In this document: piece after piece, positions 1 through 11,098 of the stretch
Layout: every line of letters begins with the position of its first letter
How positions within the stretch are numbered: position 1 is the first letter of the stretch
From: Pohlia nutans
Taxonomy: Eukaryota > Streptophyta > Bryopsida > Bryales > Mniaceae
NCBI GenBank assembly: GCA_022496805.1
Contig: CM040093.1
Span: forward strand, 1,552,501-1,616,500
DNA: 64,000 bases
Direction: 5' to 3'
Position numbers and translations under genes: made by a program
Notes under the pieces: model-generated
Told to the model about the DNA's origin: nothing
Seen by the model: only the letters and a program-made list of their open reading frames with translations
Databases searched by the model: none

Positions 1-1205
1 TTTTTGGAGGTGTCGAGTTGACCCTCCAGCTCGGTAATCCGCTTTTGGGCGTTCTCATGTTGGCGCTGATGTGCTGCCGGGTTGGAGATGGTGAGTTGTT
101 GAACTTGTGTCTGGACCTCGGTAAGTACCTCAGTCAGCGTGTCTGTTGTGCGTTGAAGGAAGCAGACATTTTGAAACAAGTTCCGAAGGCCATGGAGCCG
201 AATATTCGGAGGGTCGGTGTGCTCCGTTGTGGGAGGAACCGAGGTCAGGGGTGGTGCCATCTGCACAGATGCTTGGAAATCGGTAGTTTGAGTGGCCTCG
301 GTAGCGAGTGTACCTGAAGTCTGCAGTGGCGGGTTCAGTGGCTGCGGTGGTGGATTCTCGCCAATGATCTGTGGTGGTGACGAAGATGAGCGATTTGGTG
401 ACGGATTTGGTGGTGGGGACGGAGTGCTCTGAGAGGATCGGTGCGTAGAGGAGGAGCCACCGCCACGGTCGGTTCGGGGTCGGGGATTCCTGCCAAATTC
501 GTTGAGGGCGTCGGTAAGGTCGAGTCGGTGCTTGCGTTTGGAAGTCGTGGGTGCCGGTGTGATGCGACTGCGGAGTCGAGACGAGATCCCTAAGTCGGGA
601 AAAGTAGAGAAGAGGGGTAGTGAAGTCTGCTGCTTCGGTAGTTCGTACCGATGTACGCGTCCTGGTGTTGGGGAAGGCGGAGTGCGGTTGGCTGTGTTTG
701 TTACTGGTGCCGGTGTTGCTGATGTGGTTGGTGTCGGGACGGTTACCGGTGTTGCTGTTGTGGTTGGTGTCGGGACGGTTACCGGTGCTGCTGGTTCGGT
801 TGTGGTGTCGGCGGCTTCTTGTCTTCGGAGGAGCATGTCCCAGGTTTCCGCTGAGAGACACAGTGGAGAATGGCCTCCCATGATGACGGCGAGGTCCTTC
901 TGAAGCTGTCCGAGCATAAAGAGAGCCCAGTTCCAAGAAGCTCCGGTATCCGTAAGAGAAAGGTCATCGGCCGTGAGTATCTCACGGAGGCACTGCGTGG
1001 ATGTATAGGACTGCTTCCTCTTAAAGTAGATTGATTGTAGTAAAGCATACTTCCGAGGTCGTAACTCCGCCGGTCCCAACAAAACACTGTAACCGTCGGT
1101 ATCGGGTCCGTGAAGAGCTTTATGCCCATTGAGACCGATGCTCCAGTATTTGAACTTCTCCGGATCCGGGTTGTAGTTCACTTCGGTAGTTGTGCCCAGC
1201 GTTGT
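1..1205 (-). CDS. Ty3 element A, downstream ORF segment (partial)
   Basis: One minus-strand frame is open from the TAG at 1206-1208 to the left edge, about 401 codons, so it is incomplete at both ends. It begins with a compact globular part (KYWSIGLNGHKALHG, then LRPRKYALLQSIYFKRKQ and WNWALFMLGQLQKDL). Next comes a proline/threonine-rich linker with a repeated PVTVPTPTT unit, and then a predicted coiled coil ending ELEGQLDTSK. No ATG lies near its upstream end, so it is either a spliced exon or, as I infer, the continuation of the ORF at 5865-6213 after the 1.2-5.87 kb insertion. I do not recognise the domain. In other plant Ty3 elements extra ORFs of this kind occur besides gag-pol. The open frame is certain; the function is unknown. 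Confidence 0.6.
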
Positions 1206-1860
1206 CTATTCTGACGTGACGTGGGCTTTTTGCATCGGTATGTCATGACGCGTCCGTCATGACAGGTCATGACGCGTCAGGATCACGTCAAAATCCTGAC
1301 GCTAGTAAATTTGAAAAAAATTACAAATTGAAATTTACTATTTTTGATTTACTAGATAGTAAAATCTATGGATGAAGTTCGTTGAGTCCGTCGAACTGGA
1401 CCGTCCACTAGACGGCCTGCCCGTCCCTTCGACGACCCACTAGACGGCCTACCCGTCCCTTCGACGGTCCATTAGACGACCTACCCGTCCCTTCGACTGC
1501 CTGCCCGTCCCTTCGACGGCCTACCCGTCCCTTCGACGGCCTACTAGACGGCCTGCCCGTCCCTTGGAGACGGCTTGCCCGTCCATTCGACGGCTAGTCC
1601 GTCCCTTGGGACGGTCCAAATCGTCCACTAGACGGCCTACCCGTCCCTTGGAGACGGCCTATTTGACGGCCAGACCGTCCACTTGACTGCTAGTCTGTCC
1701 ATCCATATCGAGACTCTTTTCATCCAGTTTATTCATCGTGGTAACTATTTTACCCTTGTTTTTGAATATTCGTGAGAATATTCTATCCTGACCGACGTGA
1801 AGTTTGAATACTGACTTTATGACGCGGACGCGTCAGTCGCGACGTGACGTGACGCGTGCA
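1201..1860. repeat. GACG/CGTC-rich block with minisatellite
   Basis: From about 1385 to 1700 an irregular tandem array of roughly 20-bp units of the type GACGGCCTACCCGTCCCTTC is visible, about 14 units with small variations. The flanks (1210-1300 and 1795-1860) are full of GACGTGACG and TCATGACGCGTC motifs in both orientations. No coding potential is seen. It may be the terminal part of the neighbouring element. Confidence 0.7.
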
Positions 1861-2534
1861 ACCCTGGTCGTGCCAATCGGTAGTCGGAGAATTTTGGTGA
1901 TGTCTGTCGTAGCACGTGATACCGGATATTCCCCTAGAACGTACTTTTTCGTATTAAAAACGCTCGTAGAGGTGATTTCCGGGTTATCGTTCCGCGGAGA
2001 TTCTGTGAAGTGGGAAGTTTCCGGAGATGGTCCCAGACTGGTGATCTCTCTCTCTCTCGTCACCAGATGAATTCCTCTTTCCTACTTAACCGGGCCTTCT
2101 CCTTCTGACTGACCCGGTCACGGCTAGATCCGGTTTTCGTCCGAGTTGGGAATTTATCCAACCCTACTCTGTCCGGTCTATCCAAACAACTCAAACCAGT
2201 TTACATTAACCTCTGTTTTCCTTCAGAGGGTTCTCCATTTACATTTAGCGGTGCTGGATTTAAAGACACACCCTTCCTGCTGATTCAAGTGATGGGAACT
2301 TCACTACCTTCCGGTTATTCTAACTCAACTCCTCAATCCGGGTAATTCCCGTGCTGCACTTCAGCTGCAGATTCATCCCAAACCCACAGCCGGTCACTTA
2401 AGCGCAACCTGGTTTTCCCCCTTCTCAAATACTACAACGACTTGATAACCGGGATGGACCCTTATCCGGGGTGTCTGGAATCGGTTGGACTCCTAACAGT
2501 TCGTTTTACTCTGATCCTTCCGGCTCTCCTTATC

Positions 2535-2890
2535 ACATGGTCTACCCGGGTGCTGGCACCTCAACCGGACTACCCGTCCAGGAGTTCTGAGAGGACCGGA
2601 GTACCCCCTCCTATCCACTCAGCCACTAACACAGATTATACCGTGCAACCAAGCACGGGATAATCCGCATTCAAACAATCTCTGAGTTTTCCCCATACCC
2701 GGACTCTTAACTGGATCTACAACAGAACCCGGTTACTCCGATCATTCCGGACTCTTCTGTCACATGGTCTACCCAGGTGCTGGCACCTCAACCGAACTAC
2801 CCGTCCAGGAGTTCTGAGAGGACCGGAGTACCCCTTCCTATCCACTCAGCCACTAACCCGGATTATACCTTGCAACCAAGCACGGAACAA
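2535..2890. repeat. Direct duplication of about 226-bp period
   Basis: The segment at about 2535-2660 recurs at about 2760-2885 with few differences (shared text includes GGCACCTCAACCG and CCGTCCAGGAGTTCTGAGAG). The homologous element at 57.6-60.2 kb has one copy of this segment, near 59410-59510 in the opposite orientation, so the duplication is specific to this copy. Confidence 0.75.
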
Positions 2891-3511
2891 CCCGATCAAT
2901 CCTTCCGGTCACCAAGGGACTAATTGGACCACGGTCTCAATCAACAACCATACACACACACATACACAAGCACTCCGGTCCGTAGAAGAGTATGCCTATG
3001 ATTATTCACAAAGAGAAAATGGTACACAAAAAAGACCCCAGGAATGAGGAACATCCCTGGATAAAAAGAAAACACAAAGCCGACCATATCCGGAAACCCG
3101 CAGATCCTAAAAACCCGGGATCCGGAAAACCGGGGGACTACCCCACGATTCAGTTCTCTGCCTACACTGCAACTAACATTAGAATCCTAACAACCTAACT
3201 CCCAAACGGAGTCCTATCCTACTGCACAAGGGCCCACAAGGCCGGATCCATCAAACCCGGAACCCTAACTACTCAGCCGCTCCCGAGCAGCTGCTCCCGA
3301 TCCGATCCCTCCAATCCGCTTCCTTGCTCACCGCGTTCTCCTACCGTTCGCCTACCGGTTCGCGCCGTTACGCACCATCCGGTTGACCGTCCGGGTCGCC
3401 TCTTGGCCCACCCTCTGGCCTTCCATCCACACCCTATGGGGCATCCGTCTCCGCCATCTCCTCCTCCGGATTCAGAAACCCGGCCAAACTTGCTACTCCT
3501 GGCTCAGCTGC

Positions 3512-4537
3512 CTAAACCGGCTCCATCTCGCCCCTCATCCGGGAGGTCTGATCCGGAGTGGGGCCTCTCACTCCCAGCAGCCGGTCCAACTCTCTTGCCT
3601 GGGGTGCCTCGTCAGACAACCGGAAGTTCCCCTGCAACTCACTTCCGAACAGGGGGGCCCTCCCATCCCTGTGGCTGGTCTCCACCGCTTCTGGTTCAGG
3701 TACGGTTGAACACCTTGTCAGCACCTCTGCTGCCAGCGCCCGCAACTCCACCACTGCCTCTTCCACCCGGGCAGCATACTTCTTCACGATGCTCTTTACC
3801 CGGTCTACGTCTTCCTCCTCGGAATCACTCATCAGCTCATCGTACAGCCGCGCCTTGGTCTGTACTTCCCCATCCGGTCGGAACAACTGGGACACCGTCT
3901 CAAAGCAGGTCCGGTCCTGTTGTTCCCTGGTCCGGATAGTCCGCTTCGCCCACCTCAGCTCCTTCTTCTGTTCCCGCAAGAGCTGGATCACTCCGCTGGC
4001 CTCCTTGCAAGCCCGGATTCCCTCCCGCCAAATTTGCCTGAATATTTCCGGGAACTCCTTCACGTCCGTGCTCCGGAGGACGTTCCCAATTCCCCTCACT
4101 GCGCTGTAGAGTGGAGTGTACTGCTCCTCCACCATATCCAATGCCGTCCGGATTGGCCCGAGCATGACGTCCGCTCTCGCGAGGATCGGTACGTCCGGTC
4201 GTGCCTCCCGGTTTGGCTCTGCTGCAGGGATGGGCTCCTCTCTTTGGTCTGGTGCGTCCTCCCGGTTTCGCTCCCCAGCCTCCGTTTCCGGTCCTGCTCC
4301 CACCTTCTGCTTCCCTTTTTCCTGCGCACTTGCCCTCCGGTTGCTGGGACCAGGTTCTGCGGTGGCACGGTTACCTCTACCATCCACTGGAGTGGTCTTC
4401 ATCCGGGTTGGGGTCTTCTTTCTGAGAGGTGAAGCGTCCTCTCGGGGAGGAGAAATCTCCCGGAGGTCCGAATCGTCCCCTTCGTCACTCCGGATGACCC
4501 GCTTCCGCTTTTGCGGCTGCTGTCCCCGGGCGTGCAC
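3512..4537 (-). CDS. Element copy 1, charged C-terminal ORF (341 aa)
   Basis: This is an intact minus-strand frame of 341 aa. It opens with a basic stretch (QKRKRVIR), then acidic and proline/arginine-rich low-complexity sequence. From about residue 125 to 280 there is a helical, coiled-coil-like region (ALDMVEEQYTPLYSAV, LLREQKKELRWAKRTIRTRE, VKSIVKKYAARVEEAVVEL). It lies directly downstream of the Transposase_32-like ORF but in another frame, so it is either a second exon or was separated by a frameshift. The opposite-strand ORFs across 3.4-5.5 kb are GC-rich shadows. The function is unknown, perhaps a nucleic-acid-binding or multimerisation tail of the transposon protein. Confidence 0.55.
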   Translation of the reverse strand: MHARGQQPQKRKRVIRSDEGDDSDLREISPPREDASPLRKKTPTRMKTTPVDGRGNRATAEPGPSNRRASAQEKGKQKVGAGPETEAGERNREDAPDQREEPIPAAEPNREARPDVPILARADVMLGPIRTALDMVEEQYTPLYSAVRGIGNVLRSTDVKEFPEIFRQIWREGIRACKEASGVIQLLREQKKELRWAKRTIRTREQQDRTCFETVSQLFRPDGEVQTKARLYDELMSDSEEEDVDRVKSIVKKYAARVEEAVVELRALAAEVLTRCSTVPEPEAVETSHRDGRAPLFGSELQGNFRLSDEAPQARELDRLLGVRGPTPDQTSRMRGEMEPV

Positions 4538-4605
4538 GGAGGGACCCTCTCCTTCCGGTCTTGCGTTCTCTACCGGTTCCGTCCTCTCCTTTTGCCTTTC
4601 CTCCG

Positions 4606-5646
4606 CTAGTGGGCTTCTTCCTCCCGGTTGTCTTCCTTCCGGGTCTTCTCTCCTCTTCCTGCGCTCCTCCGGTCGCGGGCTGGTACCTCCTGGTTTCTCC
4701 TGTCTCTTCCTTCGCTCTCCGGTTGGCTCCTTTCATCCGGACGGAGTTTGCGCGCTTTGCCTGGACTCCGGTTGGCTGGAGGCAGGGTTGGTTTCTCCAA
4801 TTTCGCCTTCTCCCTATCCGTGAGACATCCGTGCTTATCATACAGGTGATAAAGGAAAGGGGTAATGGGACAACCTTTTGCTCCTCCGATCTTCATGGCC
4901 TCCCGGTTTACAATTTCATGTATGACAACTCCCCACCCGATTATCCTTTTATAAAGGAGCACGGAGAAGATACCCTTTGCCTATTTGATCGTGACAGTGA
5001 TGGGCTTATCCGGGCTAAAGATGGGTACCGGGAATTGAAGAAGCCGCTTCTCCCGGGGAATCTGGCAATGGTCCACCCGAAATCCGTCCTTCTCTGGGAT
5101 CTCGGAGAACCGTCCCTTCACCCAATCCGAATCTCCTTTCTGGCCAGACTCGAGTCCGTACTCGCTGTCCGGAAGGTTGTATGCTTCGCTCCAGTGCTCC
5201 CAGGTCCAATCCGTACGCTTCCCCCGGATGTAGTTCTCCCGGAAGGCTGGTGGCACACGCTTCCCCTGCACTTCCGCCTGTATTCCGGTGTCCTGGATAT
5301 CCCAGTTCCAGTACAGGAGCTCCTCGCATTGCATGGTCGCGAGGTCGCAGCGCAGCATCTCAAAGTCGCCCGGATGCTGGGGCACTATCGGAATCACCTT
5401 CTTCTCCGTGATTCGGTTTCCTGCAGCACTCTCTCCTCCCCGTGCCATCGCTACAGACTCCGGACGTACTCTCTTCCTCTTCCGCGAACTGCGCCTAAGT
5501 TTCTGGCGCTCCTTCTGCTCTAACTCCGGTCCCACACTATCAACTCTACTGCTATCCGGAAGCACGAAATTCTGCTGGCGTGGAAGACTGGAACTGTAGA
5601 GAGTGAATGAAAAGTGGGTCACCCAATTTAAAGCGGCCCACTTCAA
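4606..5646 (-). pseudogene. Putative plant transposon protein (Transposase_32-like), copy 1
   Basis: A minus-strand frame starts MKWAALNWVTHFSF and runs to 4606, broken once by an in-frame TAG at 4981-4983. Conserved blocks shared with the copy at 57.8 kb are WTWEHWSEAYN, GFRVDHC, RLLQFPVPIFSPDKP, IGWGVVIHEIV and KGCPITPFLYHLYDKHGCLT. The pattern of a P-rich block, then a GWG block, then PLTPF.YHLY resembles the putative plant transposon protein domain family (Transposase_32). That assignment rests on pattern memory and is moderate. After residue about 260 the sequence becomes highly charged (repeated RR/EE). At the TAG the other copy has a leucine codon, so a simple point mutation explains the break. 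Confidence 0.55.
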
Positions 5647-5864
5647 TGCTCAGATCGTGGCCGGGTCCATCGGAGACCCGTCCTCACCTATCCGGTCTCC
5701 CATCCGGTTCCAACCGGAATCCGCTGTCTCTCTAGTCCTGCAGTAATTTCACTAGGCTGCGCAGGGACGCCGCTCTCTCTCCAAATAAATAACTGGGTCG
5801 TTATGGCTATTACTTCTCCTATTTATGGCGGAAAGACTACTCCTAGTTGCCCTAGTAACCCTAA

Positions 5865-6815
5865 CTAGCCGCTTTTGGGAAAACGAGGTTTGGCAATGTC
5901 TTCCAGGGTGATAATGTAGACCCTCCCAATCGCTTCTCCGATGATTGACTGTTGTTTGGTGCTGTGCGCGTTGTTGATAAAATTCTCCACGACATCCTTG
6001 CGGATTTCTTGACCCCACGGTAGGCTGACGAAACCCTCAAGGCCGACTCGGTGAATCGCGCGTTTGTCTGGATGGGTGGCGGCGAATGCTTGCGAGGCAA
6101 CCATGTGTTTGAGCAGTAGGCACGTGAACTCCTTCCAGTTCGGTCCAACCGGGTTACCGCGGGATGAGCTTCCACAGCGACTTTCGACCGGAGTTTTCTT
6201 CTGACTTGTCACCCTGCAAAAACGCACACGAGGAGTCCCTCGCCTTTTCTCTCGGAAGTTGGAAGATAGAGCGGCTATCGAGCAAGAAGGAGGAAGAACA
6301 GTAATCCGCGCTATTCGCCTCGGTCGATTATGTCCGCGGCGGTGAACTGTAGCTACCGGTCGTGGTGGCCGGAGAAGAAGAGAGGGAGACGGAGATGGAG
6401 GGCGGAGGCGGAGAGCTAACCGGGATGGGGAGAGAACCGTGGAGGAAAGTATGTTGACGGAAGGATAAATAGAAGAAGAGGTGGACAAGGAAATGAATGA
6501 ATAGAGTGGGGGAGTGAAAAGAAGTGGAGTAGGTGGGTACGAACTAGGTTGGGAGAGTGGCGGCGCGTTAGGGTTGTATACTGCCGAACCTGGAGCTCGG
6601 TACGATTTCTGCCTCGGTGATACCGAGGTGGTCGGTTCGGTATGTCGTAGCGACGGTTTCGGTGGTGGCTGTGCTGCTGTGGTGGCGGCTGTGATGCTGT
6701 GTTCGGTTAACGAGGTCAGTGGTCGTATTGGGATGGTAGGTCGGGTCGAAAACAATATCGGTTTGGTATCTAGGTACGACTCGGTATCCTGAATTGGTAT
6801 GTCATCAACTGGCAT
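5865..6815 (-). CDS. Ty3 element A, post-protease ORF
   Basis: A minus-strand frame of 316 codons. Only the last about 115 codons look like a folded protein: NWKEFTCLLLKHMVASQAF, FVSLPWGQEIRKDVVENFI, then KQQSIIGEAIGRVYIITLED. A good splice acceptor (TTTTTGCAG) ends just before 6213, so the real exon is probably 5865-6213. The S/P/T-rich upstream part (6214-6815) may be intron, leader or spacer. The frame stops at the junction with the inserted element at 5867, and its natural continuation is probably the open frame at 1-1205. Domain and function are not recognised. Confidence 0.5.
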   Translation of the reverse strand: MPVDDIPIQDTESYLDTKPILFSTRPTIPIRPLTSLTEHSITAATTAAQPPPKPSLRHTEPTTSVSPRQKSYRAPGSAVYNPNAPPLSQPSSYPPTPLLFTPPLYSFISLSTSSSIYPSVNILSSTVLSPSRLALRLRPPSPSPSLLLRPPRPVATVHRRGHNRPRRIARITVLPPSCSIAALSSNFREKRRGTPRVRFCRVTSQKKTPVESRCGSSSRGNPVGPNWKEFTCLLLKHMVASQAFAATHPDKRAIHRVGLEGFVSLPWGQEIRKDVVENFINNAHSTKQQSIIGEAIGRVYIITLEDIAKPRFPKSG

Positions 6816-6851
6816 GTTGCCTTCCGTATAGGTTATGGTTGGTAAGGGGAG

Positions 6852-9485
6852 CTATGTAGTGTTTCCCTGGCACAAGTCGTCAATAGCCAATGTTCCAATC
6901 GAAAGGAGAAACTCTTCTGCTTTGAGTAGAATGAGTTTTTCGTTGTCGGTACGTCCTTCCACGTAGTTGTAGCAGACGAGAGCATCGGGAGTTATGGTTT
7001 CAAAACCTAACGCCCGGTTAATCCGTACTATTTGGGTGGTACCATTACCCATGATCTGTATGTTGTCGTGAGCCCAATCGTGAATGACTCGGGCGTCCCT
7101 GAGCCATGGTCTACCAAGCAACAATGTATACGCCGAATTTACATCCTTGCAAGAAATAACGGTGAGAATAATGATATAGGGAATACAGTGAATGAAGATC
7201 GTGATGTCCCTGAGTAAGCCCAGAGGTTGGATGAGGGAACTATCTGCCATTCTTAATTTAAAAGGTGCCGGTGTTGGGTTCGGTAGCCCAAGTCTTCGTC
7301 GCTCGGTTTCGGTGACGACATTTACTCCCGATCCTCCATCCAACAGGACATCATGTAATTGATGACTCCCAATTTTGGCTGAGATGATTGGCATGTGCCG
7401 GTCTATCGCTACTACCGAATGGACTGCCACTGTTGGTTCCTTGGTAATTGGGATAATTTACGGATTTATCTGACCGAGACGGCGATGGATGTGGTCGGTA
7501 ATACTAGGTGCTATAGTCATAAGGTTTTTTAGACTGACCTGGATGGTTTGTGATTGAATTTGTTGAAGGATAGTTTCGTAGATATCCATGGTGCTGGTCG
7601 GAGTGGTTGGAGTGACGCCGGGTGATGGTGACTCCAATGGCGAGAGGTCTTGTAGTTCACGAACCGTCCTTATCATTTCTTCGCGCAGTTGCTCTTCGGC
7701 CCGCCAATCGAGTGCCTTGGTCGGACGAGGTGCTTCGGTAGGACTGTTCGGAACTACGGAGTCTGGATGTTGTGTCTGGCTCCGAGTGCGAGGGCCCATA
7801 TGAGAGACATCTACAGTATGGACATCGGTGATGATTACCGAGGATCCTGACTAGGTAGGTAGTTTGTTTTGTATGGCTTTTTTAACATCCTCATCCAATA
7901 AAAGTGGACAACGATGTCCCGGATGTTCAAGTGATCCGCATACATTGCATAGATATCGTTGTACCGGGGTTATACTACAAGAAGTACGGCGGTTTTTGGT
8001 ACTTACCGGAGTTGGTGCTGGCTGCGGTTGAATCTGATGAACGGAAGCCGTATCGGTTTTCTTCCCGTAGTCGCTGGCCGGGTTGCGGTAACATGTCCCC
8101 CATTCATGTCCCATACGACCGCAGCCGGTACACTTCAGGTTATGTCGGTGGTTGTCTCCGGTACTAGTCGGTGTAAAGGTCGGTTGTCGTGATTTGGGTA
8201 GACCTTTTTTTGCTGTGCGTGCCGAATCCATAGCTTCGGAAAATGTGTGTCGTTGGAGTCCGACGGTGGCTACCTGCAGATATTCTAATAAGTCGGCGCA
8301 AAAATTGCTCAACATGAACATATCATCCGGAGGTACTGTTAGATTGTCCGCTAGTTGCTGGAGACGTTCGGCGTAATCATCGACAGATTCCTTCGGTTGC
8401 TGGTTGATTGTAAGAAATTGGATATACGTTTGGTCGTCGGTTTTGATGGTTCGGTAGTGCCTTTTGAATGCGGTAAATACCTCCTGCATTGTATTAGTAG
8501 GATGTATCCGTCTATGGTACGCAAACCAATTCGACTCTTTCTCGGTGAGAGAATTACCAAATAATTCCAATTGGACCATGTTTTCCGTTTCGCCATTTAA
8601 TCTAATAGCAGATTCAAACTTACGGCAATGTGTCTCGGGGCACTTACCGGTTTTATACCCTGGATACGGTACCGGTTTCCGAGCGGTCGAGGTAGGGCGT
8701 CGGTCTGCGACTTGAACACTTGGGTCGCCGGCAGGTCGGTAGGTTGGGGTCGGTACTCCGGTCGCCAAAATGCGGCGTGGTTGAGGAAAATTATAGGGAC
8801 AGGAAATAGAAGGGTGATTGGTATGGCCACAGAACGTGCAAAACCGACTAGGAGGTCTAGAACGAACCTGGTGGTAATGCTGTGGAGGAGGATATCCAAA
8901 AAATTGCTGCTGTACCGGGTATTGGTGTCCTGGAATCGGTTGTGGGCGCACCGCGTGATGTATTAATGGAGTACGTCCTTGATCTTGTCGAAACTGGTGT
9001 AAACATAAATTGGGTAGGTGTAATCTTGACGCAGCTAAGTCGAGATCCAATGGAGGAGTCCGTTCGAGGGCTGCGAGAAGTTCTTGATCCGTTGCGTCTT
9101 CTGGTGGGAGTTGTTGAAGTCGTTCTTGGATGGCCGAGGACTGTAGAAATGCCTGGGCACGAAACTGTTCGCGTTCTGCGTCGGTAAGCTGTAAGTTGTC
9201 TCCGGTAGCTGCTGGGTAGTAAAGTACCGGGTCGGAAGATGGCCTCGGCCAAGTGGATGAGTGTGGATGTCTTGCAGTTTGGAGTTCTCGCGGTGTCGGT
9301 AATTCGTCTTGTGTGAGTAAAGGTGGAGGCCGTCGTGTCGGATGAGTCGCTGTGGAGGGAGCGCGGAACATCGGTGACGGTAGCAAATCGTGGATGCTCC
9401 GGTGCATGCGAGTGTTGGAGATTGTGAGAGCCTCGAGGTCGATCTCGGGCGGTGGTCCTGCAGATCTAGTGTGGCGCCGGGCCAT
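6852..9485 (-). pseudogene. Ty3 element A gag-protease, broken by stops
   Basis: A single minus-strand frame encodes gag (9485-7851), a linker (7799-7458) and an aspartic protease (7430-6852), separated by in-frame stops near 7851 and 7458. Gag has a CCHC knuckle before the capsid (CTFCGHTNHPSISC), a retrotransposon capsid domain (GKCPETHCRKFESAIRLN to SVDDYAERLQQLADNL), then two more knuckles (CTGCGRMGHEWGTC and CNVCGSLEHPGHRC). The protease has the retropepsin-like VLLDGGSGVNVV site and a downstream LLLGRPWL. Copy B (48560-50776) has the same order in one intact frame, so the two stops are lesions, both explained by C-to-T change in a glutamine codon. No reverse transcriptase or integrase follows. 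Confidence 0.8.
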
Positions 9486-9640
9486 GGGAAAGTCTGGTCT
9501 ATTAGAGTTCTGGACATCCGGACTAGATAATATTGATAGGACAGATCAAAGGCGTGGTGTCACACAGATGCTAGTTGCTAATAGAGTACCGGGATCGGTA
9601 ACTGCTTTAGTTTGATGCAATGGAGTTCTAGAAATCGAAC

Positions 9641-9657
9641 ACTAGATGGTCGCCAAA
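9641..9657 (-). other. Primer-binding site of Ty3 element A
   Basis: Read on the minus strand this is TTTGGCGACCATCTAGT. The same sequence follows the LTR of copy B at 48395, and a close variant follows the LTR of element C at 47626. Its position just after an LTR end marks it as the tRNA primer site. Confidence 0.75.
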
Positions 9658-9660
9658 TGG

Positions 9661-9664
9661 TAGT
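9661..9664. repeat. Target duplication TAGT, left
   Basis: TAGT directly precedes the left terminal inverted repeat and is repeated at 44444-44447 after the right one. Fusing the two flanks with one TAGT gives an uninterrupted LTR end plus primer site like the one at 48388-48404. Confidence 0.85.
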
Positions 9665-9726
9665 AAGGTCATATTTGTTAAGTTGGGACTATTCCGATGA
9701 TTTGGGACTACTTTTGTGTCAATTTC
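9665..9726 (+). repeat. Left terminal inverted repeat (62 bp)
   Basis: Begins AAGGTCATATTTGTTAAGTT. It matches the reverse complement of 44382-44443 at 60 of 62 positions (differences at positions 12 and 16). Confidence 0.9.
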
Positions 9727-11098
9727 AGCTGTCACCGAGCTCTTCTTTTTAGATTTCTATGACAGTACAGAGTATCCGAGATCGTAAACAACCCTGCCAG
9801 AAGACTACATGCACCATGTATTTGTTACTATTAGGGGCAATGTAGTTGTTGGTTTACATCTTGTTTCTACGTTGTAGATAATTTGATAGTGCAGCTGTTA
9901 GAGGAGGCTACAATGAACTGCTCTCCTACATTGAATGTTTGGGGTATTATACAAAAGCCTTGAAGTATTTCGTATATGTTTTATAAACCTCTAGGTATAT
10001 TTAGAAGGGCCTCATCATGTATGTTGGATTTCAATTATTGTTGGATCGTATATGACATGTAGGATTCTCTAAGTGAGTAGATGTTCTTACTCCTATGCTA
10101 AAACAAATTCCCTACAGTTTATCTCATGGGGGTTTTAACTTTGTGCATACCGCCCTCCACAAATTTCAAGAATACCAAAATGACGGTGTACATTGTCAAA
10201 TATAAATACACAACAGTAACGATTCTCTTGCATGAACACTCTCAGATTCAAAGTCATGGTACTCTCTAAAATATCAAGTTTTACAATATCAGCATCGACA
10301 TTTTAGGTCTTCTACCGTTACTTAATAGTTCAGTCTGTCCTCCTTCATCTCTCGGTTCTAAGGCTAACCTCCTTATAAATATTCTACACTCATATATTCG
10401 ATATTGTACTTTATGTTTCTAGATACTAAAATTGGACTCAGGCGCACTGCGTGCCGGTTACTTCCTGATGCAGCCTCCTATAGGAACTCACTATAATTAT
10501 ACATCCTTTTCTAAAGAACAGGGCACTATTGCGTACTTCTTTTATATGCTTCCAAATCACTGTATTTCCTCTTAGGATTTGATTGTCTATGTTCTCCATT
10601 GCGGTTGTCAGGATTCTCCTTGCAAATGATACACATAATTGGTTAGTTCTTCTGCGTTTTGTTCGCTAGAATTGTTGTTCTTCAAAAACCAACCGTACGA
10701 ATAAGGAACTTTTTGGCCTTCATCTTTAACTTTACATTCACTTTACAGTGCCTTTTTCGCTATGTTTTGCGAGCTCTGTATATACATCATGTCTTCTGCA
10801 TTTTATATACAAAACATATTACAGAGGAATGGGTTTAAAAGGGAGGTGCATAATTACGAGACCATGTTCTTTGTTGTATAGAGTACCCTTCAATACTAAA
10901 TTGTTTTGTGGCCAAAGTAAACCTTGGACTTGAACGATGTCAATCAGCACTGTACATTTGTAAGGTGATAGACATGGCAATTGGCAAAATTTGATGAGAA
11001 AAAAACAGAATACCAGTTGAAAACTGTCATCCCTTGTTGCGTTCAACATATACAGGCGTACATGACCTTCACAACAGTGCTACTATTCCCCTGTAGAA
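9727..11098. other. Left subterminal non-coding region of the giant element
   Basis: AT-rich sequence with no ORF of interest and no copy of the palindrome recognised. It may hold the 3' end of the transposase-like gene transcript and its terminator, but no specific signal can be pointed to. Confidence 0.4.

Larger units (their letters stand above)
1206..5867 (-). mobile_element. Plant-transposon-protein element, copy 1
   Basis: This block is related along most of its length to the block at 57.59-60.2 kb in the opposite orientation. Both begin with a TTAGGGTT...CTAGGAGTAG leader, encode the same protein family, contain the same GC-rich 3' non-coding part, and end in a segment around an ACGTGATACCGGATA motif (1915-1930 here). 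The right boundary is set where the Ty3 ORF ending PKSG stops at 5865. The left boundary is where the open frame of 1-1205 begins. Both are approximate because no target duplication or terminal repeat is visible. It interrupts Ty3 element A. It could be a non-autonomous LTR element or a DNA transposon; no RT, integrase or DDE transposase was seen. Confidence 0.5.

Noticed and set aside
130..936. 268-aa minus-strand ORF with T/H/N-rich repeats
   Set aside because: It is a frame shadow. The neighbouring minus frame is open for 401 codons to the window edge, with a better amino-acid pattern and a clear coiled coil.
3403..5523. Plus-strand ORFs of 100-320 aa
   Set aside because: Antisense to the conserved transposon protein; rich in S, P, L and R, as expected from the GC-rich opposite strand, and not conserved in copy 2.
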